Source: Opisthorchis felineus (lineage: Eukaryota > Platyhelminthes > Trematoda > Opisthorchiida > Opisthorchiidae). Taken from it: DNA of 64,000 bases. Made by a program: the position numbers and the translations under genes. Location of the stretch: assembly GCA_004794785.1 (NCBI GenBank), contig SJOL01008389.1, forward strand, positions 374,385-438,384. Direction: 5' to 3'. Below, piece after piece: positions 13,772-25,132 of this stretch; the first letter of the stretch is position 1; each line of letters begins with the position of its first letter. The notes under the pieces were generated by a model that was not told the DNA's origin, did no database searches, and saw only the letters and a program-made list of their open reading frames with translations.

Positions 13772-14211
13772 CGTGACACCAGAAAAGGATATCCCCATTC
13801 TATGATGATTTTCGAGTATTTTCTAATAGCATTTTCCTCAGAAAACAAGAACAAAGCCTTGTGACTTGCCGGCTGCAGACCTGGCAGTCTAATGCCCAAA
13901 GTTCTTTTGGCTAAACTGCGCATCGAAGCATCCCGAGTGTTGTCTACCAGACTGGAATTCGAAATACCAGGTATCTGTGACGACTTCATTTCCCTGCTGC
14001 AAGGTTGGAGGTAGACATCTTCAGACTGAGTTGTGAATGACTGCGCTCCCTCAGGCTGACCAGTACTGGTATGGATCTGTTCCTCTGGCTCCAAAGGGAG
14101 ATCTTCGCTGTCAGAAGGGCTACACTCTGTGAACAAATTAGATCGGATGGGAGATGGTGATATCGCCACATGAAACACCCTATGACAGGCCGCATTTGGT
14201 GTGAAGGCCAT
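13772..14211 (-). CDS. Putative N-terminal exon, voltage-gated calcium channel alpha-1 subunit
   Basis: The ATG at 14211 opens 146 codons before a possible splice donor (GTAATT, GT at 13771-13770; an in-frame stop follows at once). Residues about 123-139 read FSEENAIRKYSKIIIEW. This is the block seen just before the first transmembrane helix (IS1) of animal Cav2-type channels, where the family pattern is F-S-E-(D/E)-N-x-(V/I)-R-K-Y-x-K-x-I-x-E-W. The upstream part is Ser/Glu-rich without helices, as expected for a cytoplasmic N-terminus. An in-frame stop lies eight codons upstream of the ATG with no acceptor between, so ATG is the likely start. Oddities: family members usually continue with a Pro-Pro-Phe or similar motif, whereas here it is Gly-Tyr-Pro-Phe, and there is no GT right after the Trp codon, so the exact 3' end is unsure. 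The next exon was not found in the window. Such channels conduct depolarisation-driven Ca2+ entry in nerve and muscle. Confidence 0.55.
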
Positions 14212-16779
14212 CACAATGTATAAATGAATTATTAATCAAGTAGTTTATGTGATGCAGGCACGTTACCAGAGCAGGACGTTGACGACCGGATTTTAGTCTC
14301 CCGGTAGTGGTGGAATTGGTACGTCCGCTGTCCAAACTCTAAAGTACTTTCCCACTGTTCCAGAGTATGTAGCATTTTTGTTTTTTGGCAATGAATAGAT
14401 TGCAAAACAATATTCCGGGCATATGAATCGTGCAGTCAAATCGACTGATTCACAGACCATGAACAAGTTGATTGAATTAGGTCATCAACTGCTGAACTTT
14501 TTCCGTATGTCACCGACGAGGACTACACGAGTTAAATGCGAGTGGATTTTATTTAATTGATCGAACTGCGACTTGTTTGTTCACCTCTTCACTTTGGTCC
14601 GTAATCAGGGTTGCGTTCACTACCCACCTACCTCCGGTGGCGGCCAAATTAGATAGGAAGGCACGCACGCACCCGTACAATCAACTCACAAACCCAGAGA
14701 GACAATCCACGGGAACGTATATTTCTATGACCACGGCAGAGCGTGTTCGCGCCTTAGTGGAGACTTGGAGACGGACGAACGGACACACGGGTTAGACAGC
14801 TTAGCCGAATGGTTCGGACCAATTACATGATTACCTGAATGAGTGAGTTGAGGAATGTCAACGAAATCTTAGAACATAAAAATCCCATCTGCAGCATCGA
14901 CGTGGACCGAATCGGCCTAAACAGCTGATAGAGTTTTGTTTACAATGCATGTGTAAATAGTAAGCAATTAGGATTAGTTTAGGGCTTCTGAGGAGTTCAC
15001 GTTGCCTACAGAAAATCGCCCTGAAAGCCTGTCCAAGTAAATTTTCTTCCAGAATACGCTGATAGAACATGAACACATTCAGCGAAACAGCTCAGGTTTG
15101 GAGACGCCATTGAGTAACTGGGTCACAGCAAGCTGAAACGCATTCTGTCCCTTGATGCGGTTTGCATCATACGAATGAGTGCCGAGGCCTCAAGTTACCG
15201 AATGCCAAGCTTGATGATCGTGCCCTTATGTGACGAATTCTACCACTGGCGCGGAGTCTAAACTCTTCATCCGTACAAATTGTTAACCGCTCCTCACTTA
15301 CGTAGGTCCATCGAAGAAGAAACGCTCACGAGGCATGGCCCAGCTGATCTTAGCCGGGGTCGGTCTCTCTTGAAGGGGAGGATCAACTTATATGCACGGT
15401 ATGGGCAGATGACAATTTACGTAATCCAAATTCTGATAAAAATACAATGGCACAACGAGGCTAGTGGATTCCCATGGTGGACTTCCCTTATAGCACGTGG
15501 AAACCCACTTATTTAGGGCATCTTTATTAACCACAGACATGATAAAAGTTATTGCGTTTCCGTTAGAGAGCTACCGCCTTACAAGCACTGAACGGACGTC
15601 CTCCAAGCTCATGCGCGCAGTCATTTCAAATAGGTCTGCACCGCTGCGGACGTCCCATTTGGGGAACAGCTCTAGTATAAAAGATGCTTAAATATTTGTT
15701 GAGTACAAACACGTATTTGAATGTTTCCAGCTAGGGTTACTGATGTACATATTGTGGCATCCTCAAGCTTTAACCCTGTCGAATATCTCCAGAGATTAAA
15801 GCAAAATGTCCAGTGTAAAATGCTGTCGGCCGTCAAAAAGAATCACTATAATTGGCTTTGAAACATATTTCATAAGTAAGCTCTCTCCCTAAAATCGACC
15901 AACCCACAAGACTTTTGTCGTTATTCAAACACCCATGTGTTCCTGAGCGTTTTATTGAACGTAGTCATGCATCCCGTCGTGAGCGCTAATTTTTGTCCGA
16001 ATGTAAGTGTACAGTATGGCCGAAACCGGTCACAAGTATCCCACTCAGTTCGTGAAGGGTGTGTCCGATGATGGTTGATGCTGATGTAGCTCTTGTACTA
16101 CTGTAAAGAATTATCTCCACACGTATAGGGAAGTCTAATAAGACCCTCACTTCCATACTAATGCCCCCATATTGGCGGGTCGCTTGAACAGTTAACCCGT
16201 TTCGTGCTAGTTTTTAGACTATTTCCAATGCACTCGGTGGCATTCAATATATTGGCCAAGTTCCGGAAACTCATTTAAATTCCTTATTTAAAATGGATTC
16301 CGGCGTCACGGCTTCACTTATGTCTAGAACATCCTCCTGGATAACTGGTGTGAGTCAGTGCATGTTATATTCTGGATGATATCTTTGAAGGAGTAACCCC
16401 AATTATCGGGAGGGTGGTCTCTGTTAAGAGGGATCGCATATTAACTCATGCTCGTTTGGGGAATGATTTTGTGAAGTCAACTCTGTACTCAGTACACCCC
16501 GGCGGTGCTAACCATGGTATGGCTTCAGCTGCATATGGGGTAATGAGGTTTTGAAGAAGATACCAAGAAACTGTGGTGGAATCTCGGTGGCAACTGGGTT
16601 CCAACAAAAAGCCACATGAGTCCAATGGGAAAATCACAACATATTATGCGTTAAACTCTGTAAAGAAGTGCTACAAGTGGAACAAGGACTCACGGTCAGT
16701 ACTTAGCACTACCGAATCGGCATACAAACCTGTGACGGTCACTAGCCACAAAACCCTACTGCCCTATGGGCCGCAGTTG
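14212..16779. other. No recognisable gene; upstream of channel exon
   Basis: This would hold the 5' UTR and promoter of the minus-strand channel exon if that exon is the first. I see no defined promoter motif and no other gene. The short ORFs do not resemble known proteins. Confidence 0.4.
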
Positions 16780-19700
16780 AATGTTCAAGGGCTAGGACGG
16801 GAACCCAAACAAACGTTAGCTCTGGCGGGTGATGCTGATGAGATTGACCCATGCTCCATTGACCTCTCCAACGCATCTGCTTTCCACACCCTGCCACTGC
16901 CTTGCGGCCTGCACTTGGTTGTGCAGGTATCTTGACGATGGATCAGACTTTGTGGTGGCCAATGTGCAGGCTGGGCCTCACTCATCTCCCTCCCCTCAAA
17001 ATCAAGAACGCAATGCATATGGGCGGATAGAATGTCCGTACTCTGCTTGAAGTGGGGAGCCATAATCTAACCGTACAAGGGCTCAGTGGCTACCACATTG
17101 ACGTTTCATGACTTTGAGAGACACGGATTCTTGGTTTTTGTTTTACAACGCACCAACGCACCTGGGATGTAAGTCTCCAGTGGCCAAAATTATAGCTCGG
17201 ACCAGCGTGTCACAGCTGTGGCGTTCATCGTACTCGACCAAGACCCTTTGCACTCTTGGGAGCCAGTAATGTGCATGATTAAGACAGCTCGCTTCAAAGG
17301 CTCTCCAATTATTATGGCCGTCTACTTCCCTAGATCTTTATGGGATCTCTTCTTCAAGGATGATATCTAGGATGTGCTAGGATGGTGATCAACTGCACTC
17401 CCAAAGGCTACATCCTGATGCTCGCTGGCAGATGGGAGACGAGATCTGGGGCCTCAACCGATACCACCCGTTACCTACTTAGAAAGCTCGAATTAAGACG
17501 ACGGCGTGAAAACGACGATTGATTGCTTGACTTTGTCGGCTTTAATTGACTCGTAGTGTCCAAATTATGCATCCATGATCCAAAGAGGTATCTGCTCGCC
17601 TGGTATTCCAGTGCCGGTTGCATGGTTTCTAAACACATTACATCCTAGTAGTATTTCAATCGGCATCGTTTGATTGCCCTAGTGTGGAGCAGAAATAAAG
17701 AATAAACGCGATTCAGACCATACCCATACCACATAGGGTTCAAGCCTCATTATGCCACCCAGCACAAACAAAGCACCACAAAATGAACCAACTGAAGTTT
17801 CCTAGGCATCCCCGTAAACTACCTTCACACCGAATATGCGATAAAATGCCAGTTTTGTGCCAAATTACCACTTCAACGTGTTTAAAAATCACTCGTCCAA
17901 ATGAATCCATTTAAGACGTTCGCACAACATGCCACGTCACAGGATCTTGGATTTACATCTTGGCGCTACAGGGATTGGAGCTCCCAAAGAACCATCCATC
18001 TCCCTCAATAATATGCCCATGGTTGCATTGCCAAGGCTTCCAACACTTCTGACTTACATCGCCAGGTCACCTGCTTAGTTAGGGGTTATTTTATAGAATG
18101 ATGGTCATAAATGGCATCCAGTATGAAGACACTTGCCAATATCGGTAATTAACCGCATCTGATCCCTTGCGCTTCAGGCCAACGGTAAGGTAAGCTGAAT
18201 GATCTCCGAGGTTCTGACGGTCAACTAGTAATGGACCACAAGAATATGCCAAAGAGATCGACTGAGCACTTGAATTTGCAACTCCTTCGCAAATTCAGCC
18301 ACAAGCTACTCTCCACAGACACCACAACCTCCACGTCGTAAACCATCATTTACGATGCCCCTAGCTAAGGTGGACTATCTGAGACAAAAAAACATCAAAG
18401 AACAAGACCTCCGCTATCCCGGCGGAAATCAATAAAACCCGCCTCCTGATGGTCCCCGAACATTTTGCGAGCTTTTCTACTCAATATCCGAGAGCGAAGT
18501 GTTCCCTGGTATAGCTAATTTTTGCAATCTGTACACACAGAGAGATGACAGAATGGTTTCTGAGAGCCACCGGGAAATGAGTCTAGTAAATATCACAAAT
18601 AAACCCATTGCCATGCTACTAGTGCGTTGCTTCAATGAAGCGAAATATTTTCACATCAGACATGGTTATGAAGGTTGTCTGGCCACATCATGTTTTTGAA
18701 CGCTGCTACGGGTTCCAGCAACTATTCACCGCTTGCTTCATTTACTTCCGCGCAGCAACTGGGTCCGTTAAATGGGAATGGCTTTGTTCCGTCCTGAAAG
18801 CTAACGACGTATCAGGTAGGCCACTGAATCTCATCAGAGTCTGCTGTGGTACAAATCCAGCATCCGAGAACAAGGGGAAGATACCTCCACTTGGACTACC
18901 AGTGGATCTGACGACACCGTCGTTTTGAGTAGAGATCTGACAGAACTGAAGCTTATACTTGATTATTCGTGCCAATAAACTTCGATGGTTAAACTGAAAA
19001 TAAATCCAAAAAAGTCAAACTCCGTCACAAGCGTGGATATCCAGTGTAGCCTGCGCAGTGCTAGCGAACAGCCCACAATCCAAGTCAATTTCTTCAGTTA
19101 TTTGGGCTCCGTCGTCCTCTCCAATGGTCAAGCACAGCAATAGGCATTCGTTAATATGGACAGTCTTAGGAAAGCGTATGTGCAGCTTCATATGGCTTTA
19201 TGAAAATGCTGGGGAAATCAGCCTTCGAAAGAAGCTTGGCGCGTATACTCTAACCTTCCAAACCGTACCTTAATGCGCCTGTATGACCTGGCCTGTCTAA
19301 ATTGTGGACATGTGAGGGTTCGATGTATTTGAGAAGTGGTGCCTAATTAGAATACTCACAGCACATTTAAACGACATAGTATCTGACGACAGTGCCCATA
19401 ATTCAAACTCGTCCAGCGACTCAAAATCCAGTTACTGGGACAGGTCCCCCGCAACACAAACTCCAAGCTGCCCAAGGTCTTCAAGTCGCCACTTCTCTGC
19501 TAATAATGACGCACCATAGAACGATTAAAAATCTAGCTATCTGCGGTTAAGGTCTGTTTTGAAATACTTGGTCAGCAGGAGGATTATGGTGTCAAAAAGA
19601 GTAACAGGGGCTTGATAGCGTTATGCTCGGACCGCCCTGTCGGTCGTATTGAATGTGCTGCAACAATCCGGATTATTCCTGGAGCTGAACCACCCTTCTC
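16780..19700 (+). mobile_element. RTE-type non-LTR retrotransposon 1, degenerate
   Basis: Fragments in shifting frames follow the order of an RTE polyprotein. The start of the apurinic-type endonuclease lies near 17030-17150 (NVRTLLEVGS, then a decayed 'IDV..L.ETRI'). More endonuclease follows at 17210-17620 (VTAVAF, ARFKGSPIIMAVYFP, then HDPKRYLLAWYS). RT palm pieces occur at 18720-18850 (FRAATGSVKWEWLCSVLKA, LNLIRVCC). The C-terminal region is at 19060-19500 (FSYLGSVVLSNGQ, MRLYDLACLNCG). Frameshifts and stops are numerous and the YADD box is not recognisable, so the copy is dead. It converges with the minus-strand RTE at 20.4-21.7 kb. It appears to be a different RTE subfamily from elements 2 and 3. 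The ends are approximate. Confidence 0.75.
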
Positions 19701-20044
19701 CGGGAAAAATTTGTCGTAAAGTTAAATAGTGGGTGAGCAAAATTGATTGACCCGTTTTGGGGATCGCAATATGATTGTTCACAGCACTTCAACTTCCAAA
19801 GCGTCACAAGTAATGTCCCCAAAGTTAGCTTCGTCTAACTCGGAAATGTCCTGAGTCGACAAACACCAGTCTATTACAGCCTGACTGTTAAGGAAGAAAC
19901 ATCAAGGAAATGCACTCTGAAGCCTCTAATATCCAAACGATAAAACAGGAGGGTGCGTTTGTTCACCTTATTTACTTAATAAAATATCATAATCAGGAGA
20001 TTCTGCCGAGATGTAGTTGGGCTTTCCGTTAACACTAACTTACT

Positions 20045-20195
20045 TTGCAAGTGAGTGTGTTTTACATTTCTGCAAAATTTCCTGCTGAAATGGAACACAA
20101 ATCTGGTGGATTCAAGGGGTCCATCTGCCTGATGAGTCCCAAGAAAAGCACAACCGATTGTGGGCCTTCAAAAGGTTTTCAGAAAGCTCATAATG
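20045..20195 (+). mobile_element. Decayed hammerhead-repeat copy
   Basis: Begins with GCAAGTGAGTGTGTTTTAC, matching the family's TTTGCAAATGAGTGTATTTC, and continues to a hammerhead relic at about 20121-20170. The CTGATGA box (20129-20135) is intact, but GAAA has become ACAA and stem II is broken. The TTTTCAG that follows matches the unit's TTTTCAGCAACC. It sits between two converging RTE copies. Confidence 0.65.
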
Positions 20196-20399
20196 AATGT
20201 CCATTCAAAAAAAAGTATATACCCTCATAACTCGACCATCGTAACAACCGAAACTTGGTAAAATTTGTGTTGTGATCGATTACTGATCATGGGGATGAAT
20301 CAATTCAGCTTATCACCTATAAATCGTGTAGCATCCGTTCCAGCTTCTACAGTTTCGATCACCGGAAAGTGAGATATTGTTCGACATACGGCCAAGCCT

Positions 20400-21716
20400 T
20401 GGAGGGAATGGCACACCTGGTTAGTTCGGGAACTGGGTACTTACGCACGTACCACTGATTGAGCGATTGGTCCACTTCTGCCAATGTCAATAACCATTAG
20501 TGAGTTGAGTCCCGGGGTCCCAGTCCAGTGAGACGACAGTTGTCGATTCGACCAAGTTTAGTGGTTAGTGTTTCCGTAATTCGTTGCCAGGTCATAAACT
20601 GTCCACCTCTCTGTCGCTTCCACTAAGCACAGGGCTGGGCGAAAAGTTTCTTTCGAGGCAGATGGTCTTCTGGCATGCGGAGCAGGTTTCCTAACCAGCG
20701 TAACCTATGAAGCATGGGTAATTCATCAATCGCGGGAGAGTTCCTTCTTCCTAACACCACCTGGCGTACCTCAGCATTACTAATTAGATGTCCCCACCAA
20801 TGCTTCAGAGACACTGATGGTCAAACACTAGCATTTGTTGTGTGTCTTCTGCATGTAGAGGTCAGGTGTCTGATCCAAAAAGCAGTACGGATCGTAACGC
20901 CGTAGTGTAAGCTCTACCCTTGACATGCAAACTGACGTGATGTCAGCGCCATAGGTGTCGAATGTTGGTAAAAGCTGCCCTGGCCTTCCTGATTCGATAA
21001 GTGATCTATTCTTCCGTCAGTTCACCGGAACTTAAACAACTGCTCAGTCAAACAAATCTATCTGCCACGTCAAGTGGCTCGTCTGCAAGCATTAGGTTTG
21101 GGTTTGATCCCACCCAGTATTGTAGCAGCACTTTACACTTTGCAGGTGTGAAGCGCATGCCAGACCGTGCGGCAGAGTTATTTAGGTTATTTAAAATGGT
21201 TTGCATTTTTGAAGGCTCTGGACCAATGGGAGCAATTTCGCCCGAATACTCAATGTCTGTGTGCGAAAGATCCGGGAGCAATTAGACCCCCGAGGTTTCG
21301 GAGGGAGGCAGAGGAATTTTAAGCAGCACATCAACAGTAAATTTGAAGAGGAAAGGTGGGAGAGGACAGTCTTGTCTTATACAACTGGACGTGGTGAACT
21401 CAGGGGCAAGCTTACGGCATACTCATAGGCGCTCACAGTATTTCGCATCCAGTGCCCTCATAAGAGATATAAATTTAGAACGCCAGACACTGCCAAAGTT
21501 TCTGACGATCGACAAAGTCAAAAGCAACTTTCAGATCAAGAAAAACGGCCAACGTGTGACGTATGAAGGAGTGACGGCGTTCAAGACTTTGTCTCAAGGT
21601 AAAGATAGTGTCGGTGCATCCTCAGCCAGGGCGAAACCCAGCTTGACTCTTACGAAAGTCTCTCTCCCGATAATTGATCAAGCTGTGCAAAATAATGCCA
21701 GGGAGTAGCCTAGATA
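20400..21716 (-). mobile_element. RTE-type non-LTR retrotransposon 2, runs into assembly gap
   Basis: On the minus strand, reading from the gap, the RT domain appears in pieces: SQAGFRPG near 21630, a 'FLDLK.AFD.VDR' region, 'CIRQDCPLSPFLFKFTVD' near 21330-21390, then DIEYSGEIAPIGPEPSKMQ (21200-21260). The catalytic YADD is replaced by YSGE, so polymerase activity is lost. At 20623-20814 the C-terminal block reads SNAEVRQVVLGRRNSPAIDE, then LHRLRWLGNLLRMPEDHLPR. It continues through 'FMTWQR' and 'CRLTG' to about 20400. The missing 5' part (endonuclease and start of RT) presumably lies in or beyond the N run. It shares its subfamily with element 3 at 43.4 kb. Confidence 0.88.
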
Positions 21717-22610
21717 NNNNNNNNNNNNNNNNNNNNNNNNNNNNNNNNNNNNNNNNNNNNNNNNNNNNNNNNNNNNNNNNNNNNNNNNNNNNNNNNNNNN
21801 NNNNNNNNNNNNNNNNNNNNNNNNNNNNNNNNNNNNNNNNNNNNNNNNNNNNNNNNNNNNNNNNNNNNNNNNNNNNNNNNNNNNNNNNNNNNNNNNNNNN
21901 NNNNNNNNNNNNNNNNNNNNNNNNNNNNNNNNNNNNNNNNNNNNNNNNNNNNNNNNNNNNNNNNNNNNNNNNNNNNNNNNNNNNNNNNNNNNNNNNNNNN
22001 NNNNNNNNNNNNNNNNNNNNNNNNNNNNNNNNNNNNNNNNNNNNNNNNNNNNNNNNNNNNNNNNNNNNNNNNNNNNNNNNNNNNNNNNNNNNNNNNNNNN
22101 NNNNNNNNNNNNNNNNNNNNNNNNNNNNNNNNNNNNNNNNNNNNNNNNNNNNNNNNNNNNNNNNNNNNNNNNNNNNNNNNNNNNNNNNNNNNNNNNNNNN
22201 NNNNNNNNNNNNNNNNNNNNNNNNNNNNNNNNNNNNNNNNNNNNNNNNNNNNNNNNNNNNNNNNNNNNNNNNNNNNNNNNNNNNNNNNNNNNNNNNNNNN
22301 NNNNNNNNNNNNNNNNNNNNNNNNNNNNNNNNNNNNNNNNNNNNNNNNNNNNNNNNNNNNNNNNNNNNNNNNNNNNNNNNNNNNNNNNNNNNNNNNNNNN
22401 NNNNNNNNNNNNNNNNNNNNNNNNNNNNNNNNNNNNNNNNNNNNNNNNNNNNNNNNNNNNNNNNNNNNNNNNNNNNNNNNNNNNNNNNNNNNNNNNNNNN
22501 NNNNNNNNNNNNNNNNNNNNNNNNNNNNNNNNNNNNNNNNNNNNNNNNNNNNNNNNNNNNNNNNNNNNNNNNNNNNNNNNNNNNNNNNNNNNNNNNNNNN
22601 NNNNNNNNNN
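21717..22610. other. Assembly gap (894 N)
   Basis: Run of N. The RTE element on its left enters it on the minus strand. Collapsed or unresolved repeat sequence is the likely cause. The long ORFs spanning it are artefacts. Confidence 1.
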
Positions 22611-22614
22611 TGAT

Positions 22615-22830
22615 TGGAGTATGAGCGGTGTTTATCTTGTCTAAGTGCGAGTTAATCACACTACTGATCAGCCGCTCGTGGCCAGACGTTTAGAGTTCAA
22701 ACTTGGCGCGGGTTCGAGACTTTGGAATTTCGTTAGATGTGCACTGTTCACGATTCCCAGTAAGGATGAAATAGCTGTACAATGCTTCTCTGCTTTTCAG
22801 CATAGGCGGGCTTCACTTACAGAATGAACT
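22615..22830 (+). repeat. SINE-like repeat, tRNA-type B box, copy 1
   Basis: Aligns over about 200 bp with 54540-54745. Shared landmarks are GTCTAAGTGCGA, a B-box-like GGTTCGAGAC (22711-22720), GATTCCCAGTAAGGATGAAA and TGTACAATGCTTCTCTGC. The order, with a pol III B box in the first half, is typical of tRNA-derived SINEs. Its left end is at or in the gap. No coding potential. Confidence 0.6.
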
Positions 22831-25045
22831 CTACACCAAAAGAAAGTTTGTTCAAGCATGCTGTAAAGTTCAACAGTTGTTCCTGTTCAAAAACAGACGG
22901 AGAGCTAATCAATGACATCTCGTTAGAATAGAAACTCATTCCGATTACCCATAGTTAATAGCATCAGGTTCGGAAATTTTCGTCCCTAGGTTCCGAACAC
23001 TTGCCGAGTCTTCCTCTGGATCGTTTTCCCCTTTTATTGGTCTGTATTTTGAGCAGGCGTTACAAAGTTAAGGTGTCTGAACGAGGTGGATAATTTGGAA
23101 ATGAATGTAGCTTCGTACTTCAGATCTGAACAAAATGTCCTCCATATGTACCTTAAACCCTAAATTTTCGGTATTTTCCAAACTTTTTCAGCTGACCAAG
23201 CTGCCGATCAGGTTTAGAATTCCTCTGAGTAAGTCTCCTGAGGTAAGACCATTATAACCACATTTGCGGTTATTTGAGGTGGCAGTTCCATCTGAGCCCG
23301 GCGAAACTTTTTATAACAGATAACAGAGAGCCATGTTAGCAATACGCGACACAGTTAAACAGCGATACTTTTCTATTTTTACGAAAAGAAAAGTGAATTG
23401 TCACACCACTGAATACCAAAGCTAGGGTTAGATAAAAATTGTCTGTGGTGATGAAAACATGAAGTGATTGTAGCCAGTTCAAAACTTTGGGCGATTCCAT
23501 TGCTATCACAATATTCAGACTAAGTGTATCACATGGATATCATTTTGCCACATTACATTTCATGCAAAATCACTCGAATCTTAACAGCTCTGTTTCCACT
23601 TGATAACTGAATTAATAATTGATAATTGAAACGCACTAAAATTGGATCATTTAAATGGGACCTTTAGGCTTCATAGCAGCAGAAGAAATATTCATCCTAG
23701 ATGAATCTAAATGATTAGTTTTAATAGTTTTATATATCCCAAGATGGATATTTCTTATTCAGGTAAGGTAAGTTCCAGTCAATGGAACCCAACACGGAAT
23801 GTAATCCCGTGGATTTTAATCTGGGATAATGCTGAGTGGAAACAGTGGATAGTACATTTTCCGAGCTATTTGTTTTAGGGGAAATAAGTGCCATCACAAA
23901 CACAAACGATAATAACACACGACGTTTTTCTGATTTTAGGCAAATACATTTGTATCCTTGATTTTTACCAATCCGGCAAAGGAGAACTGGAAAAGGTACG
24001 CCCACCAGTGTTAACCAAATTGTCTTTTATCTAGCTAGAAACAAATTTAGTTCTACATTTCCAATATTGTTAACGAAGCTTCTGGGCATCCTGTGTCTAT
24101 AATCACAAAATTTAGTAAAAATATCCACAAGCGGGTTTTCAGGCACTGATTTTCTTGTAACTTTTGAGAAGACCCAAATTTTCCCTATTGCTCTTCATAT
24201 GTGAAATACAACAAACGACTATTTGTGACGTCAACACGTTGAAACACCGTAATGATCAACTTCTGTCGGGGACAGCGAATCAATTTCTGCATCCTGATGT
24301 CTATAGGCCAATTTCTACTCAGTGGTACATACGGAGGCTAAAAAAAGAGGGAAGGCATTTAGAATATACACGTATTAGTCCATAATGAAAAACCTTCAAT
24401 TATTCTGGAAGTCAGTGCATCCGGTTTGAGGTGGCCGAAAGTCCCTGTCTTGAATGAGAGGTGATCAAAGTTTGGGCTTTTAAGTGAGCAAAAATCGATG
24501 CAGTAATGTAATGCAATGCAATACAATGATGTAAATTATTGTAGAAAACCATGTCGTTGTCGTGGAAAAGATTCAGCATTCGATGACGTGGAACAAAATT
24601 GACAAAACGTCGCTCAGCGTGTGCGCTGCACCAAAGGAAGTGACTGAAATCAGAATTGCCAAATAAATAAAGACAGTTTACTGAATAAAAACTGGAGCAT
24701 AAAAGAATTTAAATTGCTTAATCACTGCTCCGGAACTGGATCAAATAAAAATTGGAACCTCGATATTGGCTGAATTAACAATGTTTTAGGGCCTGTTTTT
24801 TATCCAGTTCCGTAGACCACGCAATCAGGTAAGGGGCCGGAATAAACTGTTAGTCATTACACTGTACATTGTTGTTCGCAAGGACTGTCCAAGACATCTA
24901 TTCTTCGTTTATAGCCCGATTATTATTGAATTCTCAATGATTCATTGTGGTGGTGCATCACTTAGCGTTTTTTGTTGCATGTATCCTGGTGTTTTTAACA
25001 GGGGAGGCGTATGGTTTCAATACTGTATGTACTGGTTTTCCGCAG
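22831..25045. other. No recognisable gene
   Basis: AT-rich. A loose ATGCAATGC-type simple repeat lies at about 24500-24540. The ORFs at 23730-24005 (-) and 24164-24385 (+) have no recognisable domains. Confidence 0.5.
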
Positions 25046-25130
25046 TTCGTACTAAACTATCGGCTGCTCATCACAGCTCTTGGATAAGAGGCATGCGAAA
25101 ATTCTACGCACGCATGATTCGCACAGTGAG
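25046..25130 (+). CDS. Candidate internal exon, unknown product
   Basis: An 85-nt interval between a good acceptor (GGTTTTCCGCAG ending at 25045) and a perfect donor (GAG followed by GTAAGT, GT at 25131-25132). Only one frame is open through it, entered with two bases; it encodes 27 complete residues rich in Arg/Lys and ends 'WIRGMRKFYARMIRTV'. I cannot assign a family and found no convincing partner exon nearby. Strong splice signals can occur by chance. Confidence 0.25.
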
Positions 25131-25132
25131 GT

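Noticed and set aside
16000..16045. GCCGAAACCGGTCAC as another hammerhead copy
   Set aside because: It has GAAACCGGTC but no CTGANGA box or stem II nearby, and no flanking unit sequence.
20714..21708. Plus-strand ORFs over 20.7-21.7 kb
   Set aside because: Antisense shadows of RTE element 2.
21622..22659. ORFs of 316-345 codons across 21.6-22.7 kb
   Set aside because: They are almost entirely the run of N; only the short minus-strand end at 21.62-21.71 kb is real, and it belongs to the RTE element.
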